Source: Micromonospora cabrerizensis (lineage in GTDB: Bacteria; Actinomycetota; Actinomycetes; Mycobacteriales; Micromonosporaceae). From it: 64,000 nucleotides of DNA. Both the position numbers and the translations under genes were made by a program. Under the pieces are notes generated by a model, which saw nothing but the letters and a program-made list of their open reading frames with translations, did no database searches and was not told the DNA's origin. The DNA is taken from positions 62,001 through 126,000 of the forward strand of contig NZ_JAKKFI010000057.1 in the NCBI RefSeq assembly GCF_022230955.1, read 5' to 3'. This document shows positions 7,260 to 15,628 of the stretch, piece after piece (position 1 is the stretch's first letter; each line of letters opens with the position of its first letter).

Positions 7260-7388
7260 TGCCGTCTCTCCCCTCCAGCAGTGCCCAGGTACATGCCCGA
7301 ATCTCACGTTCCCGGAAACCCCACCTGATCGCGGTCTGGCCGAGGGCCTGCGGGCCACTGGTCGCTCGCGCAGGCTCAGCGCGCAGCG

Positions 7389-7415
7389 CACGCCCATGAT
7401 CAGCCCGTGGGCGTG
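7389..7415. promoter_or_regulatory. Inverted repeat before the unknown two-gene unit
   Basis: CACGCCCA (7389-7396) and TGGGCGTG (7408-7415) form perfect 8-base arms with an 11-base centre, 54 bases before the first start. The position fits an operator or promoter hairpin for the genes at 7469-9386. No binding protein is identified. Confidence 0.35.
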
Positions 7416-7468
7416 TCGGCTCGACCCACTACGCTGGTGGAACTTTCACACGTGAACGAAGGACGCAC

Positions 7469-8122
7469 ATGGCCCGCCCCTACAGCCCCGGACCGAAGCA
7501 GTTCGTCTTCGCTGTCGGTGACGGCAACGACCAACACGTCTCGGTGGGCGACCCTCAGGAGGCTTACGTGGCGTTCGCTGCGTTCTTCCGGGGCCGAGAG
7601 TCGGACACGTACCTCATCAAGGACGAAGCGGCGAGGCAGAGTTTGGCCCTCATGCCCCCTCGGGGTGTGATCTCCCGGATCAAGGATGCGGGCCAACCTC
7701 GGTCGGAACACCTGCGGGTCGACAGGGGCAACCGCTATCTTCCGGGCGCGATGCTGTTCTTCGAGAACGGATATGCCGGCCTCGACCACTTCGGCCAGTG
7801 GTTTCCTGACCTCGCCGACCTCGACGCGTCACCGGAGACCCGCGGTGCCGCCCGCGCCGCCACGTTCACGACGGAAGCAGCGGCAGTCGAGGAAGTCGCT
7901 CGGATCTGGGCGGATTCGGGCTGTGTCGACCCGAGCGACCAGTACTACGTCTTCTTCGACGCGCATGATGTCGACGATGACCGAGCCGAACGAGCCGAAC
8001 TGCTCCAGTTGATCGAATTCCTCGGTCTCGAACGGGTCGACCCCCCGGCCGGGGCCGTCGGCGGCGAGGTCTGGGTGCGCACCGACCCACGCCTCGAGGT
8101 CGAATGTGCACGGTGGTCGTGA
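7469..8122 (+). CDS. Conserved-looking protein of unknown function
   Basis: The 217-residue protein starts at an ATG with GAAGGA 8 bases upstream. It is soluble and acidic, without a signal peptide or membrane helix. Visible blocks include FVFAVGDGNDQHVSVGD near the N-terminus, a central LFFENGYAGLDHFGQWFPDL, and an aspartate-rich DAHDVDDDRAERAE stretch. I do not recognise the family. It ends 4 bases before the next gene, with which it almost certainly shares a transcript. The pair may form one functional unit. Confidence 0.6.
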   Translation: MARPYSPGPKQFVFAVGDGNDQHVSVGDPQEAYVAFAAFFRGRESDTYLIKDEAARQSLALMPPRGVISRIKDAGQPRSEHLRVDRGNRYLPGAMLFFENGYAGLDHFGQWFPDLADLDASPETRGAARAATFTTEAAAVEEVARIWADSGCVDPSDQYYVFFDAHDVDDDRAERAELLQLIEFLGLERVDPPAGAVGGEVWVRTDPRLEVECARWS

Positions 8123-8126
8123 CCAG

Positions 8127-9386
8127 ATGAGCGACGTCGTCTTCACCCGTAGCAGCGGCTGGATGCCGAAGGTGATCCGCGAGGACGGCGAGCTGAGGCT
8201 GATGCTCGCCGCCGGGGCCGACGCCAACCATGAGCCTCGCACGTTCACGTTCCCGCTCGGGGAAGCCCATCTCGCGGTGATCCGGGAGGACCTGGCCAGG
8301 CACCTGCTGCTGTGGAGTGCGGTCCTCCCGCTGTGCACCGCCGCCGGCACCCGGGGCCGGCTCGACGAGAACGCCGCCGTCGCGCTCCTGGACCCGATCC
8401 TGCTCTCCCCGGCCCCGGACGTCGACGCGCTCTTTGGGCGCATCAAGTGGGACAGGCCCCGGCTCGTTGCCCACGGCGCCGACGTCGATCTCCTTGAGCG
8501 CGGTCAGGTCTGCGAGGCGATGCGCGCGGCGACCGAGGGGTCGGATGAGAAGCGCGCTCAGGAGCATCACGCGAACCGCCGTCGCGCCGAGCGCGGAGTG
8601 GTCCTCGGGCCACTCGACGCCGAGATTCTGCGATACACGGGCCAGTATCTGCATGGCTCGACGGTTCCGCGGCGCTTGCCCGATGCCGTCGACCCCGCAC
8701 TGCTGCCCCAGGTCATGCGGGTGATCGCCACGGCCCAGCAGGCGTGCGCCGGGATGCGGATCGGCCTCGATCCGCGGCGGGGAAAGCGGGCCACGGACAA
8801 GCGCGACTGGGACCGGATGGCGGCGACGGTCGACGCGGCGGTGCGCCGCGCGTACCCCGAACTCGTGGATGACGCGGTGCGGACGGTGAGCTTTCTGATG
8901 TGCTCGGAGGCCACGGACCGCTCCCGGAACACACCGGTGGAAGACGACGACGAGGCTGCCGGCGACCACGCCGACCTCGGTCAGAGTGCGAGAAAGACGG
9001 CCCTGTCGTTCACCGACGACAAGGGCGGCGAGAAAAAGTGGGAACGGGACGGTCCTCGCACTGCTTCCGCCGAGTTCTGGGAGTTCGTCGCCGATCGCTC
9101 CTCCGGGAACAACAACGTGTTCACCATCGAGGACGAGACGATGGGCGAGGGGATCCAACTGCACTTCTACGCCGACTCCATCGCCCGGATCACGACGGTG
9201 CGACACAAGGCTGGGTCGGATCCGCAGTACCAGGTGGAGTACAGCCTGGTCGACGGGATCGGCGGGTACCGAAAGCTGGTGAGCGCCTTCGTCCGCGGCG
9301 GGTGCGCCGCACTCGAACAGCACGGTCCCTGGATGTCGGATGTCGCCGAGTTCGAGCGCGCACGTCGCCGGCGCGACGCCCGGTAG
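8127..9386 (+). CDS. Large soluble protein of unknown function (possibly DUF6357 family)
   Basis: The 419-residue product starts at ATG 8127 (MSDVVFTRSSGW), just after the upstream stop; a GTG at 8106 would overlap that gene. It has no signal peptide. The first two thirds are helical and charged with a RRGKRATDKRDW basic patch. The last third reads as mostly beta (FTIEDETMGEGIQLHFYADSI). I recall similar actinobacterial proteins grouped as DUF6357, but cannot verify it. No enzyme motif is obvious. It is paired with the gene at 7469, so the two probably act together. Confidence 0.6.
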   Translation: MSDVVFTRSSGWMPKVIREDGELRLMLAAGADANHEPRTFTFPLGEAHLAVIREDLARHLLLWSAVLPLCTAAGTRGRLDENAAVALLDPILLSPAPDVDALFGRIKWDRPRLVAHGADVDLLERGQVCEAMRAATEGSDEKRAQEHHANRRRAERGVVLGPLDAEILRYTGQYLHGSTVPRRLPDAVDPALLPQVMRVIATAQQACAGMRIGLDPRRGKRATDKRDWDRMAATVDAAVRRAYPELVDDAVRTVSFLMCSEATDRSRNTPVEDDDEAAGDHADLGQSARKTALSFTDDKGGEKKWERDGPRTASAEFWEFVADRSSGNNNVFTIEDETMGEGIQLHFYADSIARITTVRHKAGSDPQYQVEYSLVDGIGGYRKLVSAFVRGGCAALEQHGPWMSDVAEFERARRRRDAR

Positions 9387-9447
9387 TCCCAGGGGGCACC
9401 GTCGCTGAGACCATGGCGTTGCCCTTCAGCGTCGACAGGAGAACGAC

Positions 9448-10161
9448 ATGAACCGTCCGCCACGGTGGTTGCTCAGTGCCCTCGCCGTTCCGCTGGCACT
9501 GCTCGCTGGGTACGGCGTTGCCCGGGTGGGCCACGCGCCAGCGCAGCCCGCGGCCGAGCCGGTGCCCGACGTGGCGGAGTACCCGTCGATGACCGCGCTG
9601 CGCAAGGTCGAGCAGGCGGGCGTCGCGTACGACCTCACCTGGGCGATCACCGGGTCACCGCTGGTCGTCGTGGCCCCGCACGGTGGCGCGATCGAGTCAC
9701 GCACGAGCGAGATCGCGGGTGTGATCGCCGGCACCGAGCACTCCCAGTGCCAGTTCAGGGGCAAGTTACCGAGTGGACAGAACTACCCACGGCTGCACGT
9801 GACCAGCACCAACTGGGACGTCGAGGAGTGCCTGATCCTGATCGCCCAGCGCCGGCACGCACTGGCCGTCCACGGCACCTCCCTACCGAACAAGGTCGCC
9901 TACGTCGGCGGACGGGACGTCACCACGGGTGCCGCGCTGGCGACCGCCCTGCGCGCCGCCGGCTTCACCGTGGTGCAGCCCGCACCTGCCGAGATCGCCG
10001 GCACGTCGGTCGACAACTTCGTCAACAAGGATGCCGACGGTGCCGGTGTCCAACTCGAACTGACTCTCGATCTGCGGATGGAGCTGTTTCCGACGAAGGA
10101 GGGCCCGCCGTCGACGCGCGGGCAGGCCTTCGTCGACGCCGTGCGGAACGTCTACGCCTAG
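9448..10161 (+). CDS. Secreted or membrane-anchored poly-gamma-glutamate hydrolase family protein
   Basis: The 237-residue protein begins at an ATG behind AGGAG. A hydrophobic segment at 8-27 acts as signal or anchor. The mature part holds VVVAPHGGAIE at about 73-83, with His78 and Glu83 fitting the zinc site of the phage-type PgaH/poly-gamma-glutamate hydrolase family (PF05908). A second conserved-looking histidine is in the later HALAVHGT block. These zinc enzymes cut gamma-glutamyl polymers outside the cell. It stands alone; whether it degrades foreign polymer or remodels a self polymer is not clear. Confidence 0.75.
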   Translation: MNRPPRWLLSALAVPLALLAGYGVARVGHAPAQPAAEPVPDVAEYPSMTALRKVEQAGVAYDLTWAITGSPLVVVAPHGGAIESRTSEIAGVIAGTEHSQCQFRGKLPSGQNYPRLHVTSTNWDVEECLILIAQRRHALAVHGTSLPNKVAYVGGRDVTTGAALATALRAAGFTVVQPAPAEIAGTSVDNFVNKDADGAGVQLELTLDLRMELFPTKEGPPSTRGQAFVDAVRNVYA

Positions 10162-10226
10162 CGAAGCGCATTGATGACGGTCGTCTAGCCTGACGTCTCT
10201 CCACAGTGGACGACGGAAGGCCCCTG

Positions 10227-10760
10227 ATGAAGCGCAAACTGATGACCAGCCTGGTCGCGATGCTCACCATGATCACGGCGACGCTGGTCGGCACCGGCAG
10301 CCCGGCGGCGGCTGCCGCCTCCGGCCCCTGGATTTTGCAGGCCTACACGAACGACTACTGCATCCACCCCGAGGCGTTCTCGTCGGCGCTCAACGTGGTG
10401 GTCGATCAGCATCTGTGCCAGAGCGGGGCGAACCGCGACTGGACCTTCACCACGACCAGCTCGGGCTACTACTGGATCTCCTACCGCAACGGCGGAAAGT
10501 GCATGGCCGTCCGTGACTCGGCGCACACCGATCGGGCCAAGATCGTCACGCAACTGTGCGGCAATCCCAACCAGAACGACCAGTGGCTGCCAATCAGGAT
10601 CTTCACCCACCAGGGTGCCGACCACTACCAGCTCAAGAACCGGCACAGCAACAAGTGCATAGCCGTAGAGGGCAACTCGAGGGGGAACGGCGCCGACATG
10701 ATGCAGTTCACCTGCTACACGACGTCAGAGAACCAGGCCTTCACCTGGTTCGCCCCGTAG
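10227..10760 (+). CDS. Secreted ricin-type beta-trefoil lectin domain protein
   Basis: The 177-residue protein starts at ATG 10227, chosen because GGAAGG lies 6 bases before it. A classical signal peptide (MKRKL, hydrophobic 8-20, Ala-rich cleavage near 30-33) precedes one RICIN domain. Its three repeats are visible through the recurring Cys-Ile/Met-Ala-Val and Gln-x-W-type positions (KCMAVRD, NDQWLPI, KCIAVEG, NQAFTWF). There is no attached enzyme, so it is a stand-alone carbohydrate-binding protein secreted to the medium or wall. Sugar preference cannot be read from the sequence. Confidence 0.8.
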   Translation: MKRKLMTSLVAMLTMITATLVGTGSPAAAAASGPWILQAYTNDYCIHPEAFSSALNVVVDQHLCQSGANRDWTFTTTSSGYYWISYRNGGKCMAVRDSAHTDRAKIVTQLCGNPNQNDQWLPIRIFTHQGADHYQLKNRHSNKCIAVEGNSRGNGADMMQFTCYTTSENQAFTWFAP

Positions 10761-10772
10761 GCAACACCGTTC

Positions 10773-10808
10773 AACCGCGGCGGGACCTCTCCGGGGCCCG
10801 CCGCGGTT
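10773..10808 (+). terminator. Hairpin terminator after the ricin-lectin gene
   Basis: AACCGCGGCGGG (10773-10784) and CCCGCCGCGGTT (10797-10808) are perfect 12-base arms with a 12-base loop, 12 bases after the stop codon, followed by CTGCTT. A GC-rich hairpin without a long U-tract is normal in actinomycetes. Confidence 0.7.
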
Positions 10809-10999
10809 CTGCTTCCGGGCCAGCGTCCGCCGTGGGGTGTCGGCGGCGGCTTCGATCAACCGGGCCCGGGGGCTAACCCCACGCTGCTCACTGGCGTCAG
10901 CTTCATCACCAACAGATATGCCAGCCGGAGCGCGTAAGCGACCAGGATCCCGAATGCTCGGACAGGTACACCAGCACCCTCTTCCGTCAAAGGATCCTC

Positions 11000-11926
11000 A
11001 TGTCCCGCACCCCCCGCAAGCACCGGTCCACGTATCGCGTTCTGTCGTCTCTCGCCGTCCTGACCCTGGCTGTCGGTGGCGTCACGGCGTGTGGCGACGA
11101 CGGTTCCTCCGCCACCTCGAAACCCCCCACATCGTCGGCCTCGCCGTCGACCAGCCAGGTGCCCGCAGCGAAGCTGCACATGGTCGACAACGGAGGACAT
11201 CGCCTGGCCTTCTACGTCACGCAGGGCAGCGGTTCCACCATCGTCCTGGACTCGGGCGGGGGCGAGTACTCCTCGCAGTGGAAAGACATCGCCCCCAAGA
11301 TCCACGCGGCCACCGGTGCCACCGTCATCACCTACGACCGGGCCGGCCTCGGCGAGAGCGACGTGGTGCCCGGCGCGTGGAGGGTCGAGAACGCGGTCAG
11401 CGACCTCACGGCAGGCCTCAAGCAGCTCGGCGTCACCAAGGACGTAACCCTGGTGTCCCACTCCCAGGCCGGCGAGATCGCGAACAACCTTGCCCAGGAC
11501 AACCCGGAGATGCTCTCCGGCGCGGTCCTGGTCGACGCCAACCTCCCCCAGTTCTTCACCGACGAGCAGATCCCCCGCCTCGTGGCCGCGGGCCAGCCGG
11601 ACGTCGACGCGGCGAAGAAGGATCCCGAGAAGCCTGCGAACCGCCAGCTCATCTCCACCGCGGAAGGCTTCGCCGCCGCCCACCAGACCTTCCACACGGT
11701 GAAGTGGCCCGCCTCCGTGCCGGCCACGGTCATGGTGTCGGAGAAGACCCCCTTTGCCGGGTCTCCCGAGGACGCCCAGCGCTGGCGCGACGCCGCCGCC
11801 TCATTCGTCAAGGAAGCCCCCAACCGCACGCTCGTCACCGCCGAGGGCACCTCCCACGAGATCCCGACAGATCGCCCCGACCTCGTCATCAAGGCGGTCG
11901 AAGACATGTTCGCGGCGCAGCACTGA
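11000..11926 (+). CDS. Alpha/beta-hydrolase lipoprotein
   Basis: The 308-residue protein has a lipoprotein signal peptide with the lipobox V-T-A-C and the lipidated Cys31, then a Ser/Thr/Pro-rich linker (35-55). The rest is an alpha/beta hydrolase: DSGGGEYS oxyanion-side loop, YDRAGLGESD, nucleophile elbow S-H-S-Q-A-G, and a late SHEIP block supplying the probable catalytic His. It sits on the outer face of the membrane as an esterase, lipase or peptidase of unknown substrate. The ribosome site AAGGATCC precedes the ATG. It is related in domain type to the gene at 58529. Confidence 0.82.
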   Translation: MSRTPRKHRSTYRVLSSLAVLTLAVGGVTACGDDGSSATSKPPTSSASPSTSQVPAAKLHMVDNGGHRLAFYVTQGSGSTIVLDSGGGEYSSQWKDIAPKIHAATGATVITYDRAGLGESDVVPGAWRVENAVSDLTAGLKQLGVTKDVTLVSHSQAGEIANNLAQDNPEMLSGAVLVDANLPQFFTDEQIPRLVAAGQPDVDAAKKDPEKPANRQLISTAEGFAAAHQTFHTVKWPASVPATVMVSEKTPFAGSPEDAQRWRDAAASFVKEAPNRTLVTAEGTSHEIPTDRPDLVIKAVEDMFAAQH

Positions 11927-12048
11927 CCGCAAGGAGAGGCACTCCACCGGCGGGGCGGGTTCCAGGGGTCGTCGCAACACGAGCATCGCTCTGGATGGGC
12001 AAGGATCCGTCGGCGTCGGGCTCATCCGGGCGCCCTCCCGCAGGTCGA

Positions 12049-13272
12049 TCACCGGGTGAGGCCGACGAGCGTCGCCAGCCGCGCCACGCCGGCTGGTGCC
12101 GGGTCCGCGCGGGCGATCTCGGCGATCACGGTACGCGCCAACGGCCGGCACCGAACCTCAGCCGGCGCGACGCTGTCCGCGTCCACCAGGGCGCGGGCGG
12201 CCCCGCGCAGGTCACCCACCTGGAGGTACGCCCGCGCGACATCCACCAGGTACGCGCCCCGATACTCGGCCGGCAACCGCCGCCATGCCTCCCGCCGCAC
12301 CACGGTCGAGTGTCTGTGCAGCGCCTCGTCGGCGTCACCCCGTTGCGCCGCCGACAGCACTCGCGCCAGGTCGACGGCGACCGGCCCGAAGCTGGTGCGG
12401 TGCGTGTCGTCGTACCCCCGAAGGTTTGTGGCGACCCCCGCGGCCCGGTCGGTCAGCTCGTCGGCGCGGCGGGCGTCGCCGCAGCCGGCGGCGGCCAGCG
12501 CGGCCTGGATCAGCAGCGTCCCGCCCACGGCCCGCTCTCCCGCCAACCACCCCCGGCCCGCGCCCCCGCGATCAGGCTCGTCAACCTCATGATCATCGGT
12601 GCGGTACGGGGTCGGGTCGGGGGTGGGCGGGAGGATGCGGTTCGCGGCCGTGAGGGTCGCGGCCAGGGCGAGGCGGTCGCGGTTGGAGGCGCGCAGCGCC
12701 TGGGCTACCGAGATGGCCGCCGTTGCCGCCAGGACCCGGTCGTCACCGGCGGCGGCCATCGCCCGGTCGGCCGCCAGCCACCCGAGGTCGGCCTCGCCGA
12801 GCTTCACCAGCAGCGACGAGGTGATCCGGTACGCCTGCACCAGCACCTCCGCCGACCGCGCACCCTGGGCGGCGTCGAGCAGACCCGGCACCACCCGCAC
12901 CAACTGCCCGTAGTGCGCGTGCTGGTAGGTCAACCAGGCGTACCCGACGTGTCTCCTCACTTCCTCCATCGTCTCGGTCGGGGCCTGCGGGAGGTCGTAG
13001 CGGGCGAGCGCGGCCCGGACGTCGTCCACCCCGTCCGGCGGGCCGGCAGGCGCCGGCCGCTGCTCGCCGAGCAACACCTCCGGGTCGACGCGCAGGACGT
13101 CGGCCAGTTCCTGGATCACCGAGTACCGGTCCAGGGCGCGCACGCCCCGCTCGACCTTGTCCACCCAGCTCTTCGACCTGCGCAACCGGTCGGCAAGCAT
13201 CTGCTGCGTCATCGACCGCCGCACCCGCCAGCGGGCCACCCGGCGGCCGATCGGGAGGTCATCGCTGGTCAC
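12049..13272 (-). CDS. XRE-family regulator with TPR-like helical repeats
   Basis: The 407-residue protein is predicted to start at GTG 13272, which overlaps the end of a small upstream gene by 14 bases. The N-terminus carries an XRE helix-turn-helix at about 19-41 (MTQQMLADRLRRSKSWVDKVE). The long remainder is made of alanine-rich helical pairs in a TPR-like layout, the common architecture of pleiotropic actinomycete regulators that bind peptides or small proteins. Fragments of a close relative occur at 4069-4185 and 6841-6887. Target genes are unknown; the microprotein next to it is a candidate partner. Confidence 0.82.
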   Translation of the reverse strand: MTSDDLPIGRRVARWRVRRSMTQQMLADRLRRSKSWVDKVERGVRALDRYSVIQELADVLRVDPEVLLGEQRPAPAGPPDGVDDVRAALARYDLPQAPTETMEEVRRHVGYAWLTYQHAHYGQLVRVVPGLLDAAQGARSAEVLVQAYRITSSLLVKLGEADLGWLAADRAMAAAGDDRVLAATAAISVAQALRASNRDRLALAATLTAANRILPPTPDPTPYRTDDHEVDEPDRGGAGRGWLAGERAVGGTLLIQAALAAAGCGDARRADELTDRAAGVATNLRGYDDTHRTSFGPVAVDLARVLSAAQRGDADEALHRHSTVVRREAWRRLPAEYRGAYLVDVARAYLQVGDLRGAARALVDADSVAPAEVRCRPLARTVIAEIARADPAPAGVARLATLVGLTR

Positions 13273-13420
13273 GCCGCCACCGCCGGTCCGGGACCGCGCG
13301 AGTCGTGTCCTCCACGGGTACGCGGTCTGCCTCGGCCTGGGCGAGGAGGCGCTGCTTGGCGGCCTCCCGCTCGGCCGCCTCATGCGTATTCTCCGGAGCG
13401 CTATCGTCCTGACTGCTCAT
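13259..13420 (-). CDS. Small acidic/charged protein overlapping the XRE-TPR gene
   Basis: A 53-codon frame from ATG 13420 to TGA at 13259-13261. GGAGGAGG lies 5 bases before the start, one of the strongest ribosome sites in the region. The product begins MSSQDDSAPENTHEAAE and continues as a charged helix rich in Ala, Glu and Arg with a basic end. It overlaps the downstream XRE gene start by 14 bases, so the two are translationally coupled. It may be a ligand, partner or antagonist of that regulator. Function unknown. Confidence 0.6.
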   Translation of the reverse strand: MSSQDDSAPENTHEAAEREAAKQRLLAQAEADRVPVEDTTRAVPDRRWRRDQR

Positions 13421-13544
13421 CCCCGCCTCCTCCGGTGGAGACCCAGCAGCTCAGGATCGACCGTTGCCGCGCTGGGCCATCAGGACGTGCTCACGTCCCA
13501 AACCGGACAGTAGGGCGGATTCGTGATGCTGTGATTACTGGCAG

Positions 13545-14735
13545 TTATGCGGCCAGGTTGATGCCGATGCGGCCGGCGAGCAGCCGCAGTTCGTCGGGGA
13601 TGGCGCGGCGCTGGGCACGCTGCGCCAGGGTCACCACGGCATCGCGGGCGAGGGGGTTGATAGCGAACGGGATCGGTGCTGCCCGCTCGGCCTGCACGAA
13701 TGCTGCCAGCGCCTCAGCGTCGCGGCGACCGCCGTCCGCCAGAGCGCGACCGAGGTCGAGCCAATAGGACTGTTGGCGGATGGAGGCTGCGAGCACCTGC
13801 GGCCGGACCGTCCGGGCCAGCTCGATGACGCGGCCGGACTCTCCCTGCTCGGCCGCGATCGACATCTCCCACAGTCCGACGTTGGTTGGTCCGAATCCAC
13901 AGCCGTTGAATCCCGCGCCGTCGACCGGATCCCCGAGGGTCGCCGCCTCACGGGCCGCCTCTACGAGGTGATCACGAGCTACGTCCAGGCGACCGCTGAC
14001 CGTCGATGTCAACGCGGCCGAGAGATGGAGCTGTCCGAGCATCTGTCGCACCCGCTTGTCGGCGGCGTCAGCTTGCAGCTCGGTTAGTGACCGGTCGGCG
14101 GCACGGGCCGCGACGGGTGCGGACTCAATCGGCAGGCTTTGTGCATAGGCGAAGCGGGAGGCCGCGATCCATGCCGGGTCCTCGGTGTCTTCGGCGACCG
14201 CCCCAGCGAGTCGGGCGGCGTTGAGGGCCAGATGGCGGTAGCCGAGATTTCGCAGGCAGGTCGCGGCCTGGTAGGCGACCTGGACGAGCACGGTGCCGCC
14301 TACGGCGGCGGCCTCAAGCAGGAGGTTGGGCAACATGCGAGCCATCGCCGGGTAGTTGCACGAGGTACGGAGCTGCTCGGCGCGGGCAATCTCGGCCGCC
14401 AAGTGATCCGTTGTGTAGGTCGACGGGCGGCGCTCGCCGTCCTCGACCTCGATCAGAGCCGACCAGATCGCCGGCACGCATTCGGCGGCGCTCTCACGGG
14501 CCGGATCACCGGACTCGGTGCCCTGGCCGAGCAGGTCAGCCACCGTGACCTGGAGTGCGGCGGCGAGAGCGACCAGAGTGGAGCGACGGTCGATGGTCTT
14601 CCGACCTGACTCAACCTGCGACACGTACGACTGGGTGACACCAGCGAGCCCCGCGAGGACGGCCTGAGTCATGCCGCCACGGCGCAATCGCCAGTACCGG
14701 ATCCTGGCACCGATGGTGCCCCGCTCACTCACCAT
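13545..14735 (-). CDS. XRE-family regulator with helical repeat domain
   Basis: The 396-residue protein starts at ATG 14735 (MVSERGTIGARI); GTG 14732 is an alternative. The helix-turn-helix is at about 22-43 (MTQAVLAGLAGVTQSYVSQVESG), and the rest is a TPR-like helical solenoid. It is divergent from a Nudix hydrolase gene, with a perfect 18-base palindrome between them. XRE-plus-Nudix neighbours are common in Streptomyces and Micromonospora, so it probably controls that gene and itself. It has the same architecture as the regulator at 12049 but differs clearly in sequence. Confidence 0.82.
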   Translation of the reverse strand: MVSERGTIGARIRYWRLRRGGMTQAVLAGLAGVTQSYVSQVESGRKTIDRRSTLVALAAALQVTVADLLGQGTESGDPARESAAECVPAIWSALIEVEDGERRPSTYTTDHLAAEIARAEQLRTSCNYPAMARMLPNLLLEAAAVGGTVLVQVAYQAATCLRNLGYRHLALNAARLAGAVAEDTEDPAWIAASRFAYAQSLPIESAPVAARAADRSLTELQADAADKRVRQMLGQLHLSAALTSTVSGRLDVARDHLVEAAREAATLGDPVDGAGFNGCGFGPTNVGLWEMSIAAEQGESGRVIELARTVRPQVLAASIRQQSYWLDLGRALADGGRRDAEALAAFVQAERAAPIPFAINPLARDAVVTLAQRAQRRAIPDELRLLAGRIGINLAA

Positions 14736-14840
14736 GCCTTCGCCCACTCCCAAGTAGAGGACTGGAAAGCGGCCGGGGACGAAAACCCCCGCACGGGTGG
14801 ACGGTACACCGAAAAAGCGTGCCAGTAGTGACGCTGACCA

Positions 14841-14858
14841 CCTGCGAAACTTCGCAGG
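14841..14858. promoter_or_regulatory. Perfect palindrome in the XRE/Nudix divergent promoter
   Basis: CCTGCGAA (14841-14848), AC, TTCGCAGG (14851-14858): perfect 8-base arms with a 2-base centre. An imperfect longer repeat, TGACGCTGAC near 14829 and GTCAGCGTTGAC near 14880, surrounds it. It lies between the two divergent starts and is the probable binding site of the XRE protein. Confidence 0.6.
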
Positions 14859-14905
14859 CATCATGCGTCCAACGCACTGTGTCAGCGTTGACTATCGTCA
14901 CTGGC

Positions 14906-15445
14906 ATGACGTGGACAGATCCCACGACCTGGTACTCCAATCTCGCAGCCTTCCACGCCGCCGCAGCCGCCTTCATGACAGACCCGGCGGGCAACGTGCT
15001 GCTCGTCAAGCCGACCTATCGCGACTACTGGGCCTTCCCTGGCGGCTATGTAGACGCAGGCGAGCACCCACATGAGGCTTGCGCTCGCGAGATTCGCGAG
15101 GAATTAGGGCAGACGGTTGTGGTGGGCGACCTGCTCGTTGTGGACTGGGCACCCCCTGCCGGGCAACGACCCCGAGCCATCATCAACTTCATCTTCGACT
15201 GCGGCACCCTCGCCAGCCTCGATGGAATTGGGTTCCGGAAGGAGGAGATAGAAGCTGGCGGGTTCTTCTCAGCAGAGGAGGCAGCGCGGCGTCTTCCCAG
15301 CAAAGTTACTCCGCGAGTCTATTGGGCAACGTACGCGCAAAGGCGTCAGACAACGGCCTTCCTCATCGACGGCACGGCCAAGAGCCAACCGCCAACCGAC
15401 GTTGCGGGCGGCTGGGAATCCCGGGCCAAACCCCTAGAGCCATAA
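14906..15445 (+). CDS. Nudix hydrolase
   Basis: The 179-residue protein starts at ATG 14906 (MTWTDPTTW). The Nudix box is intact: Gly47, Glu53, then R61-E62-I-R-E65-E66-L-G68, supplying the metal-binding glutamates. Nudix enzymes split nucleoside diphosphates linked to another group; the substrate cannot be named. The N-terminal WYSNLAAFHAAAAAFM pattern is that of actinobacterial Nudix proteins paired with helix-turn-helix regulators, as here. The C-terminal 25 residues are polar and likely disordered. It is the last gene before the low-GC island. Confidence 0.85.
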   Translation: MTWTDPTTWYSNLAAFHAAAAAFMTDPAGNVLLVKPTYRDYWAFPGGYVDAGEHPHEACAREIREELGQTVVVGDLLVVDWAPPAGQRPRAIINFIFDCGTLASLDGIGFRKEEIEAGGFFSAEEAARRLPSKVTPRVYWATYAQRRQTTAFLIDGTAKSQPPTDVAGGWESRAKPLEP

Positions 15446-15628
15446 GGCCGAGTCCACGCCGGTCGACCTCCGCACATCTCTCAGCTCACCACAAGTAGTT
15501 GACACCGCCGACACAAGAGGTGTGTCAAGAACGCGACGATTAGTCACCGGAGACCGAGCGACTAAGTACAGTAGCCAACCATCGTGCAGCCACAGGATCT
15601 GGATCGGCGAAACGAAGGATGGTACGAA

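Noticed and set aside
13259-13420. Toxin-antitoxin pair of the microprotein with the XRE gene
   Set aside because: The XRE protein is a long TPR regulator, not a typical antitoxin, and the small protein has no toxin motif.
10837-13767. A 976-codon open frame on the plus strand across the lipoprotein and XRE genes
   Set aside because: It is antisense or out of frame to genes with clear domains, rich in Arg/Pro/Gly from GC bias, and lacks a ribosome site or any motif.
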